Below are positions 16,549 through 25,795 of a stretch of 64,000 nucleotides of DNA, piece by piece. The stretch is from contig JACRCD010000025.1 in assembly GCA_016219175.1 (NCBI GenBank), positions 1 to 64,000 of the forward strand. The letters run 5' to 3'. The DNA is from Deltaproteobacteria bacterium (GTDB taxonomy: Bacteria; Desulfobacterota; Desulfobulbia; Desulfobulbales; SURF-16). The stretch's first letter is position 1. Each line of letters begins with the position of its first letter. A model generated the notes under the pieces. It saw nothing but the letters and a program-made list of their open reading frames with translations. It did no database searches and was not told the origin of the DNA. The translations under genes and the position numbers were made by a program.

Positions 16549-17547
16549 ATGATAACCGTCAGTTCTCTGCTCGATGATCACTGGTATGAGCGTTACAGGA
16601 AAATTTCCAAGCTCAATATCCGCAGCTCCATCTATGATGTTACCGACCGCTGCAACCTCCGCTGCAAGGGCTGCTTCTTCTTTTCCTCGGGCGAGCACGA
16701 GGCCGCCTCGGAGGAAAAGGACCTGGGCAAGTGGCATGTCTTTGTCGAAAACGAGATGGCCCGCGGGGTGAATCTGGCCATCCTGATCGGCGGCGAGCCC
16801 ACTCTCTGCCTGGACCGGATCGAGGCCTTTTACAAACGGCTGCCCACCTTCTGCGCCACCAATGGCCTGATTAAAGTACCCCGGGACCGGTTCCCCGATA
16901 TGATGGTCGGCCTCTCCCTGTGGGGAGATGAGAAGGATGAAAAAATTCTGCGCGGCCAGGACACCTTCAAGATCTCCAGCGCCAACTACGAGGGTGATCC
17001 CCACGCCTACTATCTTTACACCATTACCCCGAAACAGCTGGGCAAGACAGAAAAAATCATCAAAAAGATTACGGATGTCGGCCTGAAGGTTCACATGCAG
17101 CTCCTGTCAAATGACGAGGGGGTGGACGGTTTTTCCTGGAAGCCGGATGAGCTTGTGGCCGTCAGGGCGGAAATGGATGACATGCTGGATAAGTACCCCC
17201 GGACGGTGATTTCCTCCAAATATTACCACGAGATCATCACCACGGGGGTAATGCTGGGCCGGAGTTTCGGCTGGATGGAATGCCCATCGGTTACGGAACC
17301 CATCGATAAAAGATCCCCCCGCCCCAAACGGCTGACCAACTTTATCCGCTGGGCATCCGACCTGCGGACCATGCACCGGTGCTGCACTTCGGAAACCCGC
17401 GATTGCTCCACCTGCAAAGACGGCGCCGCCCACATGAGCTGGGTCATGGTCAACAAACGGGCCCATATCAAGACCACTGAGGATTTGCGGAACTGGATAG
17501 AAGTTTACGAGATGTTTGCCAAACTTTACCAGTTCATCCCCTGGTAA
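16549..17547 (+). CDS. radical SAM protein B of a paralogous pair
   Basis: A 332-aa radical SAM enzyme with CNLRCKGC (C35, C39, C42), LIGGEPTLCLD, CATNGLIKVP and GLSLWGDEKDE segments. A C-terminal CCTSETRDCSTC stretch mirrors the auxiliary cluster of the neighbour at 15476. Protein A and B are clearly paralogs, so the pair could be a heterodimer or catalyse successive steps. It is followed by two ketosynthases in the same direction with short gaps. Confidence 0.85.
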   Translation: MITVSSLLDDHWYERYRKISKLNIRSSIYDVTDRCNLRCKGCFFFSSGEHEAASEEKDLGKWHVFVENEMARGVNLAILIGGEPTLCLDRIEAFYKRLPTFCATNGLIKVPRDRFPDMMVGLSLWGDEKDEKILRGQDTFKISSANYEGDPHAYYLYTITPKQLGKTEKIIKKITDVGLKVHMQLLSNDEGVDGFSWKPDELVAVRAEMDDMLDKYPRTVISSKYYHEIITTGVMLGRSFGWMECPSVTEPIDKRSPRPKRLTNFIRWASDLRTMHRCCTSETRDCSTCKDGAAHMSWVMVNKRAHIKTTEDLRNWIEVYEMFAKLYQFIPW

Positions 17548-17570
17548 GTCCAATAGCCAAGGAACAGCGG

Positions 17571-18821
17571 ATGAGCCTGAAAGACGCGGTCATTGTCGGC
17601 TATGATGCCATTTCCCCGCTGGGTCATGATTTGCAAAAACAGTGGGAGCGAGCCCTGGCCGGGCAAAGCGGCATCGGCCCCCTGACCCGTTTTCCCCTGG
17701 GCGCTGACTTTCCAGTGCGGATTGCCGGTCAGGTTCCCGCCATTGATGATGCCGGCTACCCCTTCCTTTCCGCCAGACACCAGGCGGCGTGGAGTTCTCC
17801 CGTCTTTAAGTACTCCATGCTCTCGGTTGCCAGGGCTCTTGAACGAAGCCGGATCGAGATAACCCCGGACATAGCGGGCCGGGTGGCGGTGACATACAGC
17901 TCCGCCATCGGCGGTCTGGATGCGGTTTTAACCGCGGATCGAAACTTACGGGCCGGCAACAGACTGCCCCATCCCTATGCAAATCCCAACTCCTGCATCA
18001 ACATGATCGGCGGCAAAATCGCCATCCAGACCGGGGCCCGGGGGCCGATTACCTCCACCATCTCCGCCTGCGCTACCGGCCTGACCTCGATAATAATCGG
18101 CGCCATGTTTCTGGCCTTAAACAGGGCTGATATGGTCATCTGCGGCGCGGTGGATTTTCCCCTGGTTGAACCGATTGTGGCCGGTTTCCACACCATGAAC
18201 GGGGTGTATATCCCCAAAAAGGGAAGAGAAAAAGAGCCCCCGTCCGAAGCCAGCCGACCATTTTCCGCGGACCGGCGCGGCTTTGTTCTCTCCGAAGGGG
18301 CCGGCGCAGTGATCCTGACCACCAGGGAATTTGCCGATGCGCATGGCCTGCGCTATAATTGTCAACTTGCCGGGTGGGGCATGACTTCCGATGCCCACCA
18401 CTTTGTGGCCCCATATTTTGAAACAGTCAGACAGTGCATGCTGGACGCCTTGGCGGATGCCGCTATTGCCCCGGAGGATATTGCCGCAGTCAACGCCCAT
18501 GCCGCCTCAACCAGGGTCGGCGACAAGGTGGAATATGATGCCTTGCAATCGGTCTTTCGTGATGCGCTGCCGCCGGTCTGCGCCAACAAATCACTGATCG
18601 GCCACGCCATGGGCGCCTCCAGCATTCTTGAAACGATTTTTGCCCTGCAGGGAATGCAGGATGACATGGTGCCGCCCACCATCAATTACACCCCTGATCC
18701 TGAAATCGACCTTGATTGCGTGGCCGAAGGAAAACGTGCGTTGAACCAGGAATATGTCCTGAAAAACGCCTTTGGTTTCGGGGGCTGCAATAGTTGCGCG
18801 GTATTCAAGAGAACCAGCTGA
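17571..18821 (+). CDS. beta-ketoacyl-ACP synthase (FabF/KASII type) with altered His loop
   Basis: A 416-aa ketosynthase with Cys167 (ISACATGL), His310 and His345 (LIGHAMGA) and the C-terminal NAFGFGGCNS. The first His loop reads NAHAAST rather than the usual NAHGTST, a Gly-to-Ala change next to the catalytic His that may shape chain or substrate specificity. It lies directly after the radical SAM pair and 34 bases before a second full ketosynthase, implying two condensing enzymes with different jobs (for example priming and extension). Confidence 0.9.
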   Translation: MSLKDAVIVGYDAISPLGHDLQKQWERALAGQSGIGPLTRFPLGADFPVRIAGQVPAIDDAGYPFLSARHQAAWSSPVFKYSMLSVARALERSRIEITPDIAGRVAVTYSSAIGGLDAVLTADRNLRAGNRLPHPYANPNSCINMIGGKIAIQTGARGPITSTISACATGLTSIIIGAMFLALNRADMVICGAVDFPLVEPIVAGFHTMNGVYIPKKGREKEPPSEASRPFSADRRGFVLSEGAGAVILTTREFADAHGLRYNCQLAGWGMTSDAHHFVAPYFETVRQCMLDALADAAIAPEDIAAVNAHAASTRVGDKVEYDALQSVFRDALPPVCANKSLIGHAMGASSILETIFALQGMQDDMVPPTINYTPDPEIDLDCVAEGKRALNQEYVLKNAFGFGGCNSCAVFKRTS

Positions 18822-18855
18822 ACAATAAATGGGAATTCCATCTAAATAGAGACAT

Positions 18856-20121
18856 ATGAAAGCTCCCCTGAACAGAAAGGTATTTGTCGTTGGTTATGGC
18901 GCGGCCACGGCCCTTGGCAAAACATTCGCGGCAACCTGGGACGCCGCCGTGTCCGGCCGGGCCGGTTTTCGCAAGATAACCAGGTGCGAAGTCACCACCC
19001 GCAGCAACGTGGTGGGCGAGATCCCGGACTGGAATCCGGGCAGCCTCGACTTCGTGACGCGAAAAGAGGCCTCTCTCTGGGACGCGGCCTATGTCTTTCT
19101 CACCATGGAGGTATGCCGGGCGGCTCTTGCCCATGCGGGACTGCCGATCAACAACGAGACCGGCCCCAGAACAGGGTGCCTGATCGGGTCGGCCCTCAAC
19201 GGGACCGACGCCTATCGGATTGCCATGGATAACTATGTCAACAGGGGGCCCTTAAGGATCAGTCCCTATCTCCTGCCCAATCTCTGCGCCAATCTTCCCG
19301 CGGGCAAGGCCGGCATGCTCCTGGGATTCTCCGGGCCCATCTTTTCGCCGCAGGGCGCCTGCGCTTCGGGGAATCACGCCATTGCCCTCGGGGCCAGGAT
19401 GATCCGGGACGGCGATTGCGATTTTGTCCTGGCCGGAGGTGTTGAAACCTGCCTTGTGCCTGAAATCATTCATGGCTTTGCCAACATGCTCGCCACCATC
19501 AAAGTCGGTCCCAAGGATCGCGCCGCGGCCGATCCCACCCAGGCCTCAAGACCGTTCAGCGTTGACCGGAAGGGATTTGTCCTCTCCGAAGGCGCCGGGG
19601 TCCTGGTTCTGGGGGCCGAGGAAGCCGTCCGCTCCTGGGGGCTGGCGCCAAAGGCGGAGGTCGCGGGCATTGGCTGGAATTCCGACGCCCACCATTTTAC
19701 CCGCCCGAATCAGGAGACCATTGCCCGGGCCATCCATAAGGCCATTGATGACGCCGCGATCTCTCCCCGTGATATCGGCGCGATCAACGCTCACGGCACC
19801 TCAACAGCCACTGGGGACAGCACCGAGGTTGATTGTCTGCGGACCATCTTTGGCCGCCACCTGCCCCGGGTTCCCTTGTCGGCAAACAAGTCCCAGATCG
19901 GCCACAGCCTTGGCGCATCCGCCGCCATTGAGGCGGCGCTGGCCATTGAGGCCATGAACAAAGGGATCGTCCTGCCCACGGTCAACCATGTCCCGGACCC
20001 CAAGTTCTTCGACCTTGATGTGGTTCCCAATCAAGCCCGCAAACACGCGCATGAGTTTGTGCTCTCCAACTCCTTCGGTTTTGGCGGCACCAACTGCTGT
20101 ATTGTTTTTCGAGGAATGTGA
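18856..20121 (+). CDS. beta-ketoacyl-ACP synthase (FabF/KASII type)
   Basis: A 421-aa complete ketosynthase: Cys169 in GACASG, His313 in NAHGTST, His350 in QIGHSLGAS and the C-terminal NSFGFGGTN. All three catalytic residues are present. The stop overlaps the thioesterase start (TGATG). It is clearly homologous to the upstream ketosynthase (SRPFS-D-R-GFVLSEGAG, SDAHHF segments shared), so the tandem pair probably arose by duplication. Confidence 0.92.
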   Translation: MKAPLNRKVFVVGYGAATALGKTFAATWDAAVSGRAGFRKITRCEVTTRSNVVGEIPDWNPGSLDFVTRKEASLWDAAYVFLTMEVCRAALAHAGLPINNETGPRTGCLIGSALNGTDAYRIAMDNYVNRGPLRISPYLLPNLCANLPAGKAGMLLGFSGPIFSPQGACASGNHAIALGARMIRDGDCDFVLAGGVETCLVPEIIHGFANMLATIKVGPKDRAAADPTQASRPFSVDRKGFVLSEGAGVLVLGAEEAVRSWGLAPKAEVAGIGWNSDAHHFTRPNQETIARAIHKAIDDAAISPRDIGAINAHGTSTATGDSTEVDCLRTIFGRHLPRVPLSANKSQIGHSLGASAAIEAALAIEAMNKGIVLPTVNHVPDPKFFDLDVVPNQARKHAHEFVLSNSFGFGGTNCCIVFRGM

Positions 20122-20600
20122 TGCGACCAAAACCATTTATTCCGGAATTTCTGAACAAGCCCTCTTTTGTCAAGGATAAGAACAGCGGCTGTATCTGGCA
20201 CCGCTGCGAGCTGCGCACCCTCTATGTGGACACGGACCGTTCCCAGGTTGTCTATCATGCCAACTATCTGCGATATTTTGAATTCGGCAGGGCGTCACTC
20301 ATGCGGGAACTTTCCTATCCCTATAAAAAAATAGAGGAAAGCGGTTATATCTATCCCATTATTCAGACAGAACTCAACTATTACTCGCCGCTTTTCTATG
20401 ACGATCTGATGTACATTCATACCCGGCCGGCCAGCCTGCAGTTGGTTAAACTGCAGTTTGATTACCTGATCACCAAGGCCGAAAACGGCGAGATCGCCTG
20501 CACCGGTTTTACCAAACATTGCGCGGTGAACACCAAAGGCATCCCGGTTGAGATCGATGCCAAGACCATCCGGCTCTGGCAGGAATTTCCCGGGTCATGA
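20121..20600 (+). CDS. 4-hydroxybenzoyl-CoA thioesterase-like hotdog thioesterase
   Basis: A 159-aa hotdog thioesterase with the YbgC/4HBT motif TLYVDTDRSQVVYHANYLRYFE, which carries the catalytic Asp, and a downstream ASLMRELSYPY helix. It would release the chain as a free acid or edit mis-primed ACPs, matching the thioesterase of APE clusters. The ATG at 20121 overlaps the ketosynthase TGA; a GTG three bases upstream is an alternative. Its stop overlaps the next gene by 4 bases. A free-acid product would also make sense of the FakAB-like and AMP-ligase activation enzymes. Confidence 0.85.
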   Translation: MRPKPFIPEFLNKPSFVKDKNSGCIWHRCELRTLYVDTDRSQVVYHANYLRYFEFGRASLMRELSYPYKKIEESGYIYPIIQTELNYYSPLFYDDLMYIHTRPASLQLVKLQFDYLITKAENGEIACTGFTKHCAVNTKGIPVEIDAKTIRLWQEFPGS

Positions 20601-21448
20601 CCACCTGGCAGACTTCTGTTGCCGTTACGGTCAAGCCCTGGTTCGCCGACCACTGCTTTAACGGCAAAGTCGTACTGCCGGCCGTTGAAAGCATGAGCCT
20701 GCTCGCCTCGGAGATGGCCGGGCATCACCCTGAAATCGACATCCGGGTCATGGAGAATGTCCGCTTTAACAAATTCCTTGAGATTCCGGGGGGAAGCACC
20801 AGGGTGGCTGCCCTGATTGAATACCGAAGGAATGAGAACGGCTCCATCCACGGCAAACTGCTCAGCCGTGCACGGCTCAGCGTGGGGACCAGGCTGAAGG
20901 AACATGGCGAGATCCTCTTTTCACCGGCCTCGCCAGCAGGCAAATTCAGTGCCGGGAAACTTCCGGGTTCTCCGTCCGGTCCCTTGACAAGGATCAGGGC
21001 GGAAGAGATATACCGGGACCTGGTGCCTTTTGGTCCCGCCTATCATACCCTGCGGGACACGCTGTTTCTTGGCGAAGAGGAGGCCTGGGGAAAGCTGCAA
21101 GCCCCGGCCCTGCCCGCGACGGATGGTGTCCGGGCCCTCATCGGTTCACCCTTTCCCCTGGACGGCGCCTTCCACGCCGCCTGTGTGCTCGGCCAGCGGC
21201 ATGCGGACTTCGTCCCCTTTCCGGTGGGGTTTGCCCGGCGCCTGATAACAAAAGCCACGCAACCAGGCGGCAGCTATCTTACCAGGGTGGAATTAGTATC
21301 CCGGCTAGAGGACGAACTGGTCTTTAATCTGAATATCCTTGACGACCAGGGAGAAGTGTACGAGGCTGTAAGCGGCTTACGGATGCGGGATGTCAGCGGG
21401 GGAAGAATCAAACCGCCGGCCTGGATCAAGACCAGAACCGCGCACTGA
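20597..21448 (+). CDS. stand-alone PKS-type double-hotdog dehydratase
   Basis: A 283-aa protein resembling the DH domain of modular polyketide synthases: an N-terminal FADHCFNGKVVLPAVE motif (HxxxGxxxxP type) and a C-terminal half with PFGPAYHTL and LDGAFHAACV (catalytic Asp region). As a discrete protein it is unusual beside two FabZ-like dehydratases. It may act on branched or aromatic-primed chains, or isomerise double bonds. Coupled to the thioesterase by overlap. It is the last gene before the short minus-strand membrane gene. Confidence 0.8.
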   Translation: MTTWQTSVAVTVKPWFADHCFNGKVVLPAVESMSLLASEMAGHHPEIDIRVMENVRFNKFLEIPGGSTRVAALIEYRRNENGSIHGKLLSRARLSVGTRLKEHGEILFSPASPAGKFSAGKLPGSPSGPLTRIRAEEIYRDLVPFGPAYHTLRDTLFLGEEEAWGKLQAPALPATDGVRALIGSPFPLDGAFHAACVLGQRHADFVPFPVGFARRLITKATQPGGSYLTRVELVSRLEDELVFNLNILDDQGEVYEAVSGLRMRDVSGGRIKPPAWIKTRTAH

Positions 21449-21536
21449 AACCACCAGAGCCGCGGCTGGAAATAAACGATGTAATCGTGCTCTGCCCGGG
21501 GGCAGCGGGGCGAAATAAAGATGACGGCTTTGACTA

Positions 21537-21890
21537 TTGCTTGACCCGGGCCAGCAGTTTCGCCATGGAGACCCGGGTGAGCCAGCGCAGAAAGATCAGG
21601 GAATAGACCGCCCCGGAAAGATACATGCCGAGCAGAAAGACCAGATGCGACAAGCCGTAGGTCAGAGGGCAGCCCAGCACGGCGATCCACGGCTCCCGCA
21701 GCTTGACGGACAGGACGCTCAGCGCGGCAACCGCGGGCCAGCCGATGAGAAAGCTTATGCCGATGGCGGAGACGCCGGCAAGCACCCTGGCGGTGGGCTT
21801 TTCCTTAAAGGCGGACAAATCGGCCCGCTCCTCGATGGCGGCGCGAACAAAAGGGGTTTGCGCAATTTTTAAGATACTCTTCCTGATCAC
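21537..21890 (-). CDS. small membrane protein, unknown function
   Basis: A GTG-started 118-aa frame on the opposite strand to its neighbours with two or three hydrophobic segments (VSAIGISFLIGWPAVAAL, LTYGLSHLVFLLGMYLSGAVYSLIFL) and basic ends. No known family was recognised and no clear ribosome-binding site was seen. The membrane-like composition in a GC-rich antisense frame argues for a real gene but does not prove it. Confidence 0.45.
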
Positions 21891-21972
21891 GGGGATTGTC
21901 TTGCCGGAGAAAAATGGAAAATGGTGTTCAGCCGCGGGCCGGTCCTTTTATGCAAAATACACTACACTCATC

Positions 21973-22728
21973 ATGCTAATCAACACAAAAACTTCTCTGG
22001 ACAGCACCAGCGCCCCAGGCCTTGCCGAGTCCTGGAATTTTTTTGACAGGGTTTATTGTATTTCCATTGATGAGCGCGGCGACAGGCGGGCCCAGGCCAG
22101 AAGGCAGTTTGCCGAGACGGGTTTGCTGGACCGGGTGGAGTTTGTTATTGTCCCACGCCACCCTGCAAACCGGGTAAAAGGGATTTTTGAGTCCCACATG
22201 CTGTGCCTGAAAAAGGGGCTGAAGGCCGGAGCACGCCATATCCTGGTCTTTGAAGACGATGTCTTTTTCCGCAACGTAAATTCCCGCGCCCTGCGCGCGA
22301 GTTGCGCCCACCTTGCGAAAATGGACAACTGGAACGCCTTCTTTCTGGGCTGCCTCACCGCGGAAAGCCGGAAAACCCCGGCAAAATCCCTGGTTGCAAT
22401 CACCTATCGTTGCCTGGCCCATGCATACGCCCTCAACGCTTCCTTTGCCGAGCGCATTATCCGGGAGGAGTGGAATGGTATCCCCTTTGACGAACTGCTG
22501 CGGAGAAACAACGCCGATTTTTTTGCCCTCTATCCCATGATCGCCTTTCAAGGGCTGGCCGGCAGCGATAATCAGACCGTCATGCTTGAGCGGCTGCGCA
22601 ATTTTTTCGGCGGATTGCCCTTCATCCAGCGGGTAAACGAGTGGCACCAGAACCAAAAGGGGCTTTTTATCGCCGTTCATCTGGCCGTTTTTCTCGTGCT
22701 CGGCGCCTTAACATACTCCTTCTGGTGA
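21973..22728 (+). CDS. GT25-like glycosyltransferase with C-terminal membrane anchor
   Basis: A 251-aa protein resembling family 25 LPS glycosyltransferases: an opening RVYCISIDERGDRR, then FVIVPRHP, and an acidic metal site VFEDDVFF. The C-terminus is a single hydrophobic segment (AVHLAVFLVLGALTY), suggesting a cytoplasmic-face enzyme held at the inner membrane. The start is the ATG at 21973; the longer open frame has no supporting start. It precedes the MMPL exporter by 7 bases, so glycosylation and export are likely linked. Confidence 0.7.
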   Translation: MLINTKTSLDSTSAPGLAESWNFFDRVYCISIDERGDRRAQARRQFAETGLLDRVEFVIVPRHPANRVKGIFESHMLCLKKGLKAGARHILVFEDDVFFRNVNSRALRASCAHLAKMDNWNAFFLGCLTAESRKTPAKSLVAITYRCLAHAYALNASFAERIIREEWNGIPFDELLRRNNADFFALYPMIAFQGLAGSDNQTVMLERLRNFFGGLPFIQRVNEWHQNQKGLFIAVHLAVFLVLGALTYSFW

Positions 22729-22735
22729 TGACGAG

Positions 22736-25700
22736 ATGCTCAATTACCGTCTGCTGCTCATCGTCAGCTTCCTGATTGCCTGTTGCACCGCGCTGGGATT
22801 CCTGCGCCTTGACATCGACACGGATGTGGTGCGTTCGTTGCCGGCCGGCGACCGGGTTATCGCCGATGGCCTGGAAATTTTCAACCAGCATCCCATCCAT
22901 GATCAGGTTGCGGTGGACATCATGATCAACCGTGATGATCCGGATACCCTGGTGGAATGCGGCGCCTTTCTTGCCCAGCAGATGAAGGACAGCGGCCTCT
23001 TTGTCCGGGTCGGCAGCGACTCCATGGCTGAGCTCATGCCGCGTCTTGCCTTGCACGTGGCCGGGAACCTGCCTTTTTTGTTTTCCCCCAGGGATCTCGA
23101 GGATGTCGCCCTGCGGCTGGACCGTGACCAGATCAATGAGCGCGTCCATAAACTCCATGGGGATCTCGGCAGCCTGGACGGGATGGGCCAGGCTGAGTTC
23201 ATCGGCCTCGACCCCCTGGGTCTCAAAGACGCGATCCTGGCGAAAATGGCCCTGCTGGCCCCCTCCCCGAATGCCCGATTTTACAAAGGGAGCTTGCTCT
23301 CGGCGGATGGCCGGCATCTGCTGGTCACGGCCAGACCGCTTGCCGCGGGAAGCAATACCGCCTCTGCCGGCAGGATCTCCGAACTGTTTTCAGCAACAGC
23401 CCGGGAACTGGCAAAACATTATGAAGCCAGGGATGTGCAGGTAACCCTGACGCCGGTGGGGGCTTACCGGGCGGCCCTTGATAATGAGCGGATCATCCGC
23501 CATGACGTGCAGCTGGCCAATATGCTGGCCATCATTGGTATTTCCGTGCTGCTGCTCTTCTCTTTTTCCCGGCCGCTGATCGGCCTCATTTCCCTGCTGC
23601 CGGCCATTGCCGGCACAGCCGCCGCCCTGCTTGTTTATTCCCTGTTCCACCCATCCATCTCCATTATCACGCTCGGCTTTGGGGGGGCCGTCATATCCAT
23701 CACCGTTGATCACGGGATCGCCTATCTGCTCTTTCTTGACCGCCCTCGGGAAACAACAGGCAAGGAGGCCGCGCATGAGGTGAAGTCTCTCGGTCTCATG
23801 AGTGTGATCACGACGATTGTCGCCTTTCTCATCCTCAGCGGCAGCGGGTTTCCCATTTTTGCCGAACTGGGGGTGTTTACGGCCCTGGGCATCCTCTTTT
23901 CCTTTCTCTTCGTGCACACTCTTTTCCCGAAAATTATTCCGGTTATGCCGGCTGGCCGTGACTGTTCCCGGCCTTTGCAAAAAATCGTCAATATGTTGTA
24001 CAACACCGGCAAACCGGGCGCGGCCTTCGCCATTCTGCTGGCCATTACCCTGGTATTTTTCGCGAAACCCCAGTTTTACGTCAGCCTGAGCAGCATGAAC
24101 ACGGTCAGCCAGGAAACCGAGGCAGCTGACGCCCTGTTTACCGAGGTCTGGGGGAAAACCGGCGATCGCATCATTCTGCTGGATGCAGCTGAAACGATTG
24201 CCGCGATCCAGCAAAATAATGATCGCGCCCTCGGCCTGCTTGAAGAGGATGTGGAGCAGGAGATCCTGAGCGCGGCCTTTACCCCGTCCATGATCTTTCC
24301 GGGGAGCGCAAGGGCGGCCCGGAATCTGGCGGCCTGGCAGGCTTTCTGGGACAAGGACCGGAGAGAAGAGGTAAAAAAGGCGCTCAACGCCGCAGGAATC
24401 GCCCTTGGTTTCACCCCCGAGGCCTTCGCCCCCTTTTACGCACTGCTCGATCCCGCCATGACGGTAAAGCCAGACGACATTCCTGAAGAATACTACGAAT
24501 TGCTGGGTATTACCGAGAGCAAAAACAAGCCGGGCTTGCTCCAGTTCAGCACCGTTGCTCCGGGTAAAAATTATGATGCCGCTCGTTTTATGGCCCGTTA
24601 CGGCGGGGAGAGCAAAATTTTTGATGCCCGCTTTTTCACCAGGCGGCTGGCCGACCTCCTGTTTTCAACCTTTGCCGCCATGCTGGGGATCATTGCCGTC
24701 AGCGTGGCGCTGCTTCTCTATTTCGTCACCCTGAGCCTGCCGCTGACATTTCTCAGCCTGCTGCCCTCTCTGTTCTCCTATATCTGCACCCTGGGGACCT
24801 TGAACCTCATCAATCATCCCCTGGATATCCCAGCCCTGATGTTATCCATCGTCATTCTCGGCTTGAGCGACGATTATGCCTTTTTTTGCGTGCGTGCCCA
24901 CCAACGCTATCGCCATACCGGCCACCCGTCTTACGACCAGGTCCGCGGTTCCGTCTTTCTGGCCGGCGCCTCGACCCTGATCGGCTTCGGCGTCCTCTGT
25001 TTTGCCGACCACAGCCTGTTGCGCAGCATCGGCATCACCTCTTTTTTAGGCATCGCTTACTCCCTGCTCGGCACTTTCCTGCTGCTGCCGCCGCTGCTGA
25101 ATGTGTACTTTGCCCGGCAAACGCTAAAGGAAAGCCGCGCACCGCACGATCTTCCCCGGCGGGTCAACAGCCGTTACCGCACCTTTGAAGCCTACCCCAG
25201 GATGTTCGCCCGCTATAAACTGCGCTTTGATCCCATGTTTGCGGATCTGCCGCGGATGCTCGCCGCCAGAACAGAGGTGAAAACCATTGTGGACATCGGC
25301 TGCGGTTACGGCGTTCCTGCCAGTTGGTGCCTGGAATACTATCCGGAGGCCCGAGTCGCCGCCCTTGAGCCAGACCGGGAGCGGGTCAGGATTGCCCGCC
25401 TTGCCTTTGGCAAACGAGGAACCGTCACCCAGGGCTGGGCCCCTGATCTGCCTCCTCTGCCGGATGGTCCGGCAGACCTTGTTCTGCTGCTGGACATGCT
25501 CCATTATGTGGATGACGGGATTGCCGCGGCTATTTTTAATAAAAGCTTTCAGATTCTTGGCAGCGGGGGAGTTGTGGCGATGAGATTTACCATCCGCCCC
25601 GCCGGCCGCCGGTCGTTCTCCTGGCTGCTGGAGAATGTTCGGATAAAAGCCTTGGGCCAGCGGGCCTGGTACCGCTCCCGCGACAAGATGTCCGCACTCC

Positions 25701-25792
25701 TGGAACAAGCCGGTTTTGTGCTCCTCGTCAATGAAGTGACCGCCGCCAACCCCGAGCTGGCCTGGATGGTCGGCCGGGCGGAAAAAAGGTAG
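22736..25792 (+). CDS. MMPL/RND-type exporter fused to a C-terminal SAM methyltransferase
   Basis: A 1018-aa fusion. Residues 1 to about 800 form an MMPL/RND-like exporter: an N-terminal transmembrane helix, a periplasmic loop to about 260, a membrane bundle (LANMLAIIGISVLLLFS, SIISVITTIVAFLIL), a second loop and a second bundle (LGLSDDYAFFCVR, LIGFGVLCFADHS). Residues about 805-1018 are a class I methyltransferase with VDIGCGYGVP (852-861) and LLLDMLHYVDD. APE clusters carry MMPL exporters, but a methyltransferase joined to the cytoplasmic tail is unusual. It could modify the cargo as it enters the pump. No frameshift is seen at the junction. Confidence 0.85.
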   Translation: MLNYRLLLIVSFLIACCTALGFLRLDIDTDVVRSLPAGDRVIADGLEIFNQHPIHDQVAVDIMINRDDPDTLVECGAFLAQQMKDSGLFVRVGSDSMAELMPRLALHVAGNLPFLFSPRDLEDVALRLDRDQINERVHKLHGDLGSLDGMGQAEFIGLDPLGLKDAILAKMALLAPSPNARFYKGSLLSADGRHLLVTARPLAAGSNTASAGRISELFSATARELAKHYEARDVQVTLTPVGAYRAALDNERIIRHDVQLANMLAIIGISVLLLFSFSRPLIGLISLLPAIAGTAAALLVYSLFHPSISIITLGFGGAVISITVDHGIAYLLFLDRPRETTGKEAAHEVKSLGLMSVITTIVAFLILSGSGFPIFAELGVFTALGILFSFLFVHTLFPKIIPVMPAGRDCSRPLQKIVNMLYNTGKPGAAFAILLAITLVFFAKPQFYVSLSSMNTVSQETEAADALFTEVWGKTGDRIILLDAAETIAAIQQNNDRALGLLEEDVEQEILSAAFTPSMIFPGSARAARNLAAWQAFWDKDRREEVKKALNAAGIALGFTPEAFAPFYALLDPAMTVKPDDIPEEYYELLGITESKNKPGLLQFSTVAPGKNYDAARFMARYGGESKIFDARFFTRRLADLLFSTFAAMLGIIAVSVALLLYFVTLSLPLTFLSLLPSLFSYICTLGTLNLINHPLDIPALMLSIVILGLSDDYAFFCVRAHQRYRHTGHPSYDQVRGSVFLAGASTLIGFGVLCFADHSLLRSIGITSFLGIAYSLLGTFLLLPPLLNVYFARQTLKESRAPHDLPRRVNSRYRTFEAYPRMFARYKLRFDPMFADLPRMLAARTEVKTIVDIGCGYGVPASWCLEYYPEARVAALEPDRERVRIARLAFGKRGTVTQGWAPDLPPLPDGPADLVLLLDMLHYVDDGIAAAIFNKSFQILGSGGVVAMRFTIRPAGRRSFSWLLENVRIKALGQRAWYRSRDKMSALLEQAGFVLLVNEVTAANPELAWMVGRAEKR

Positions 25793-25795
25793 GCC

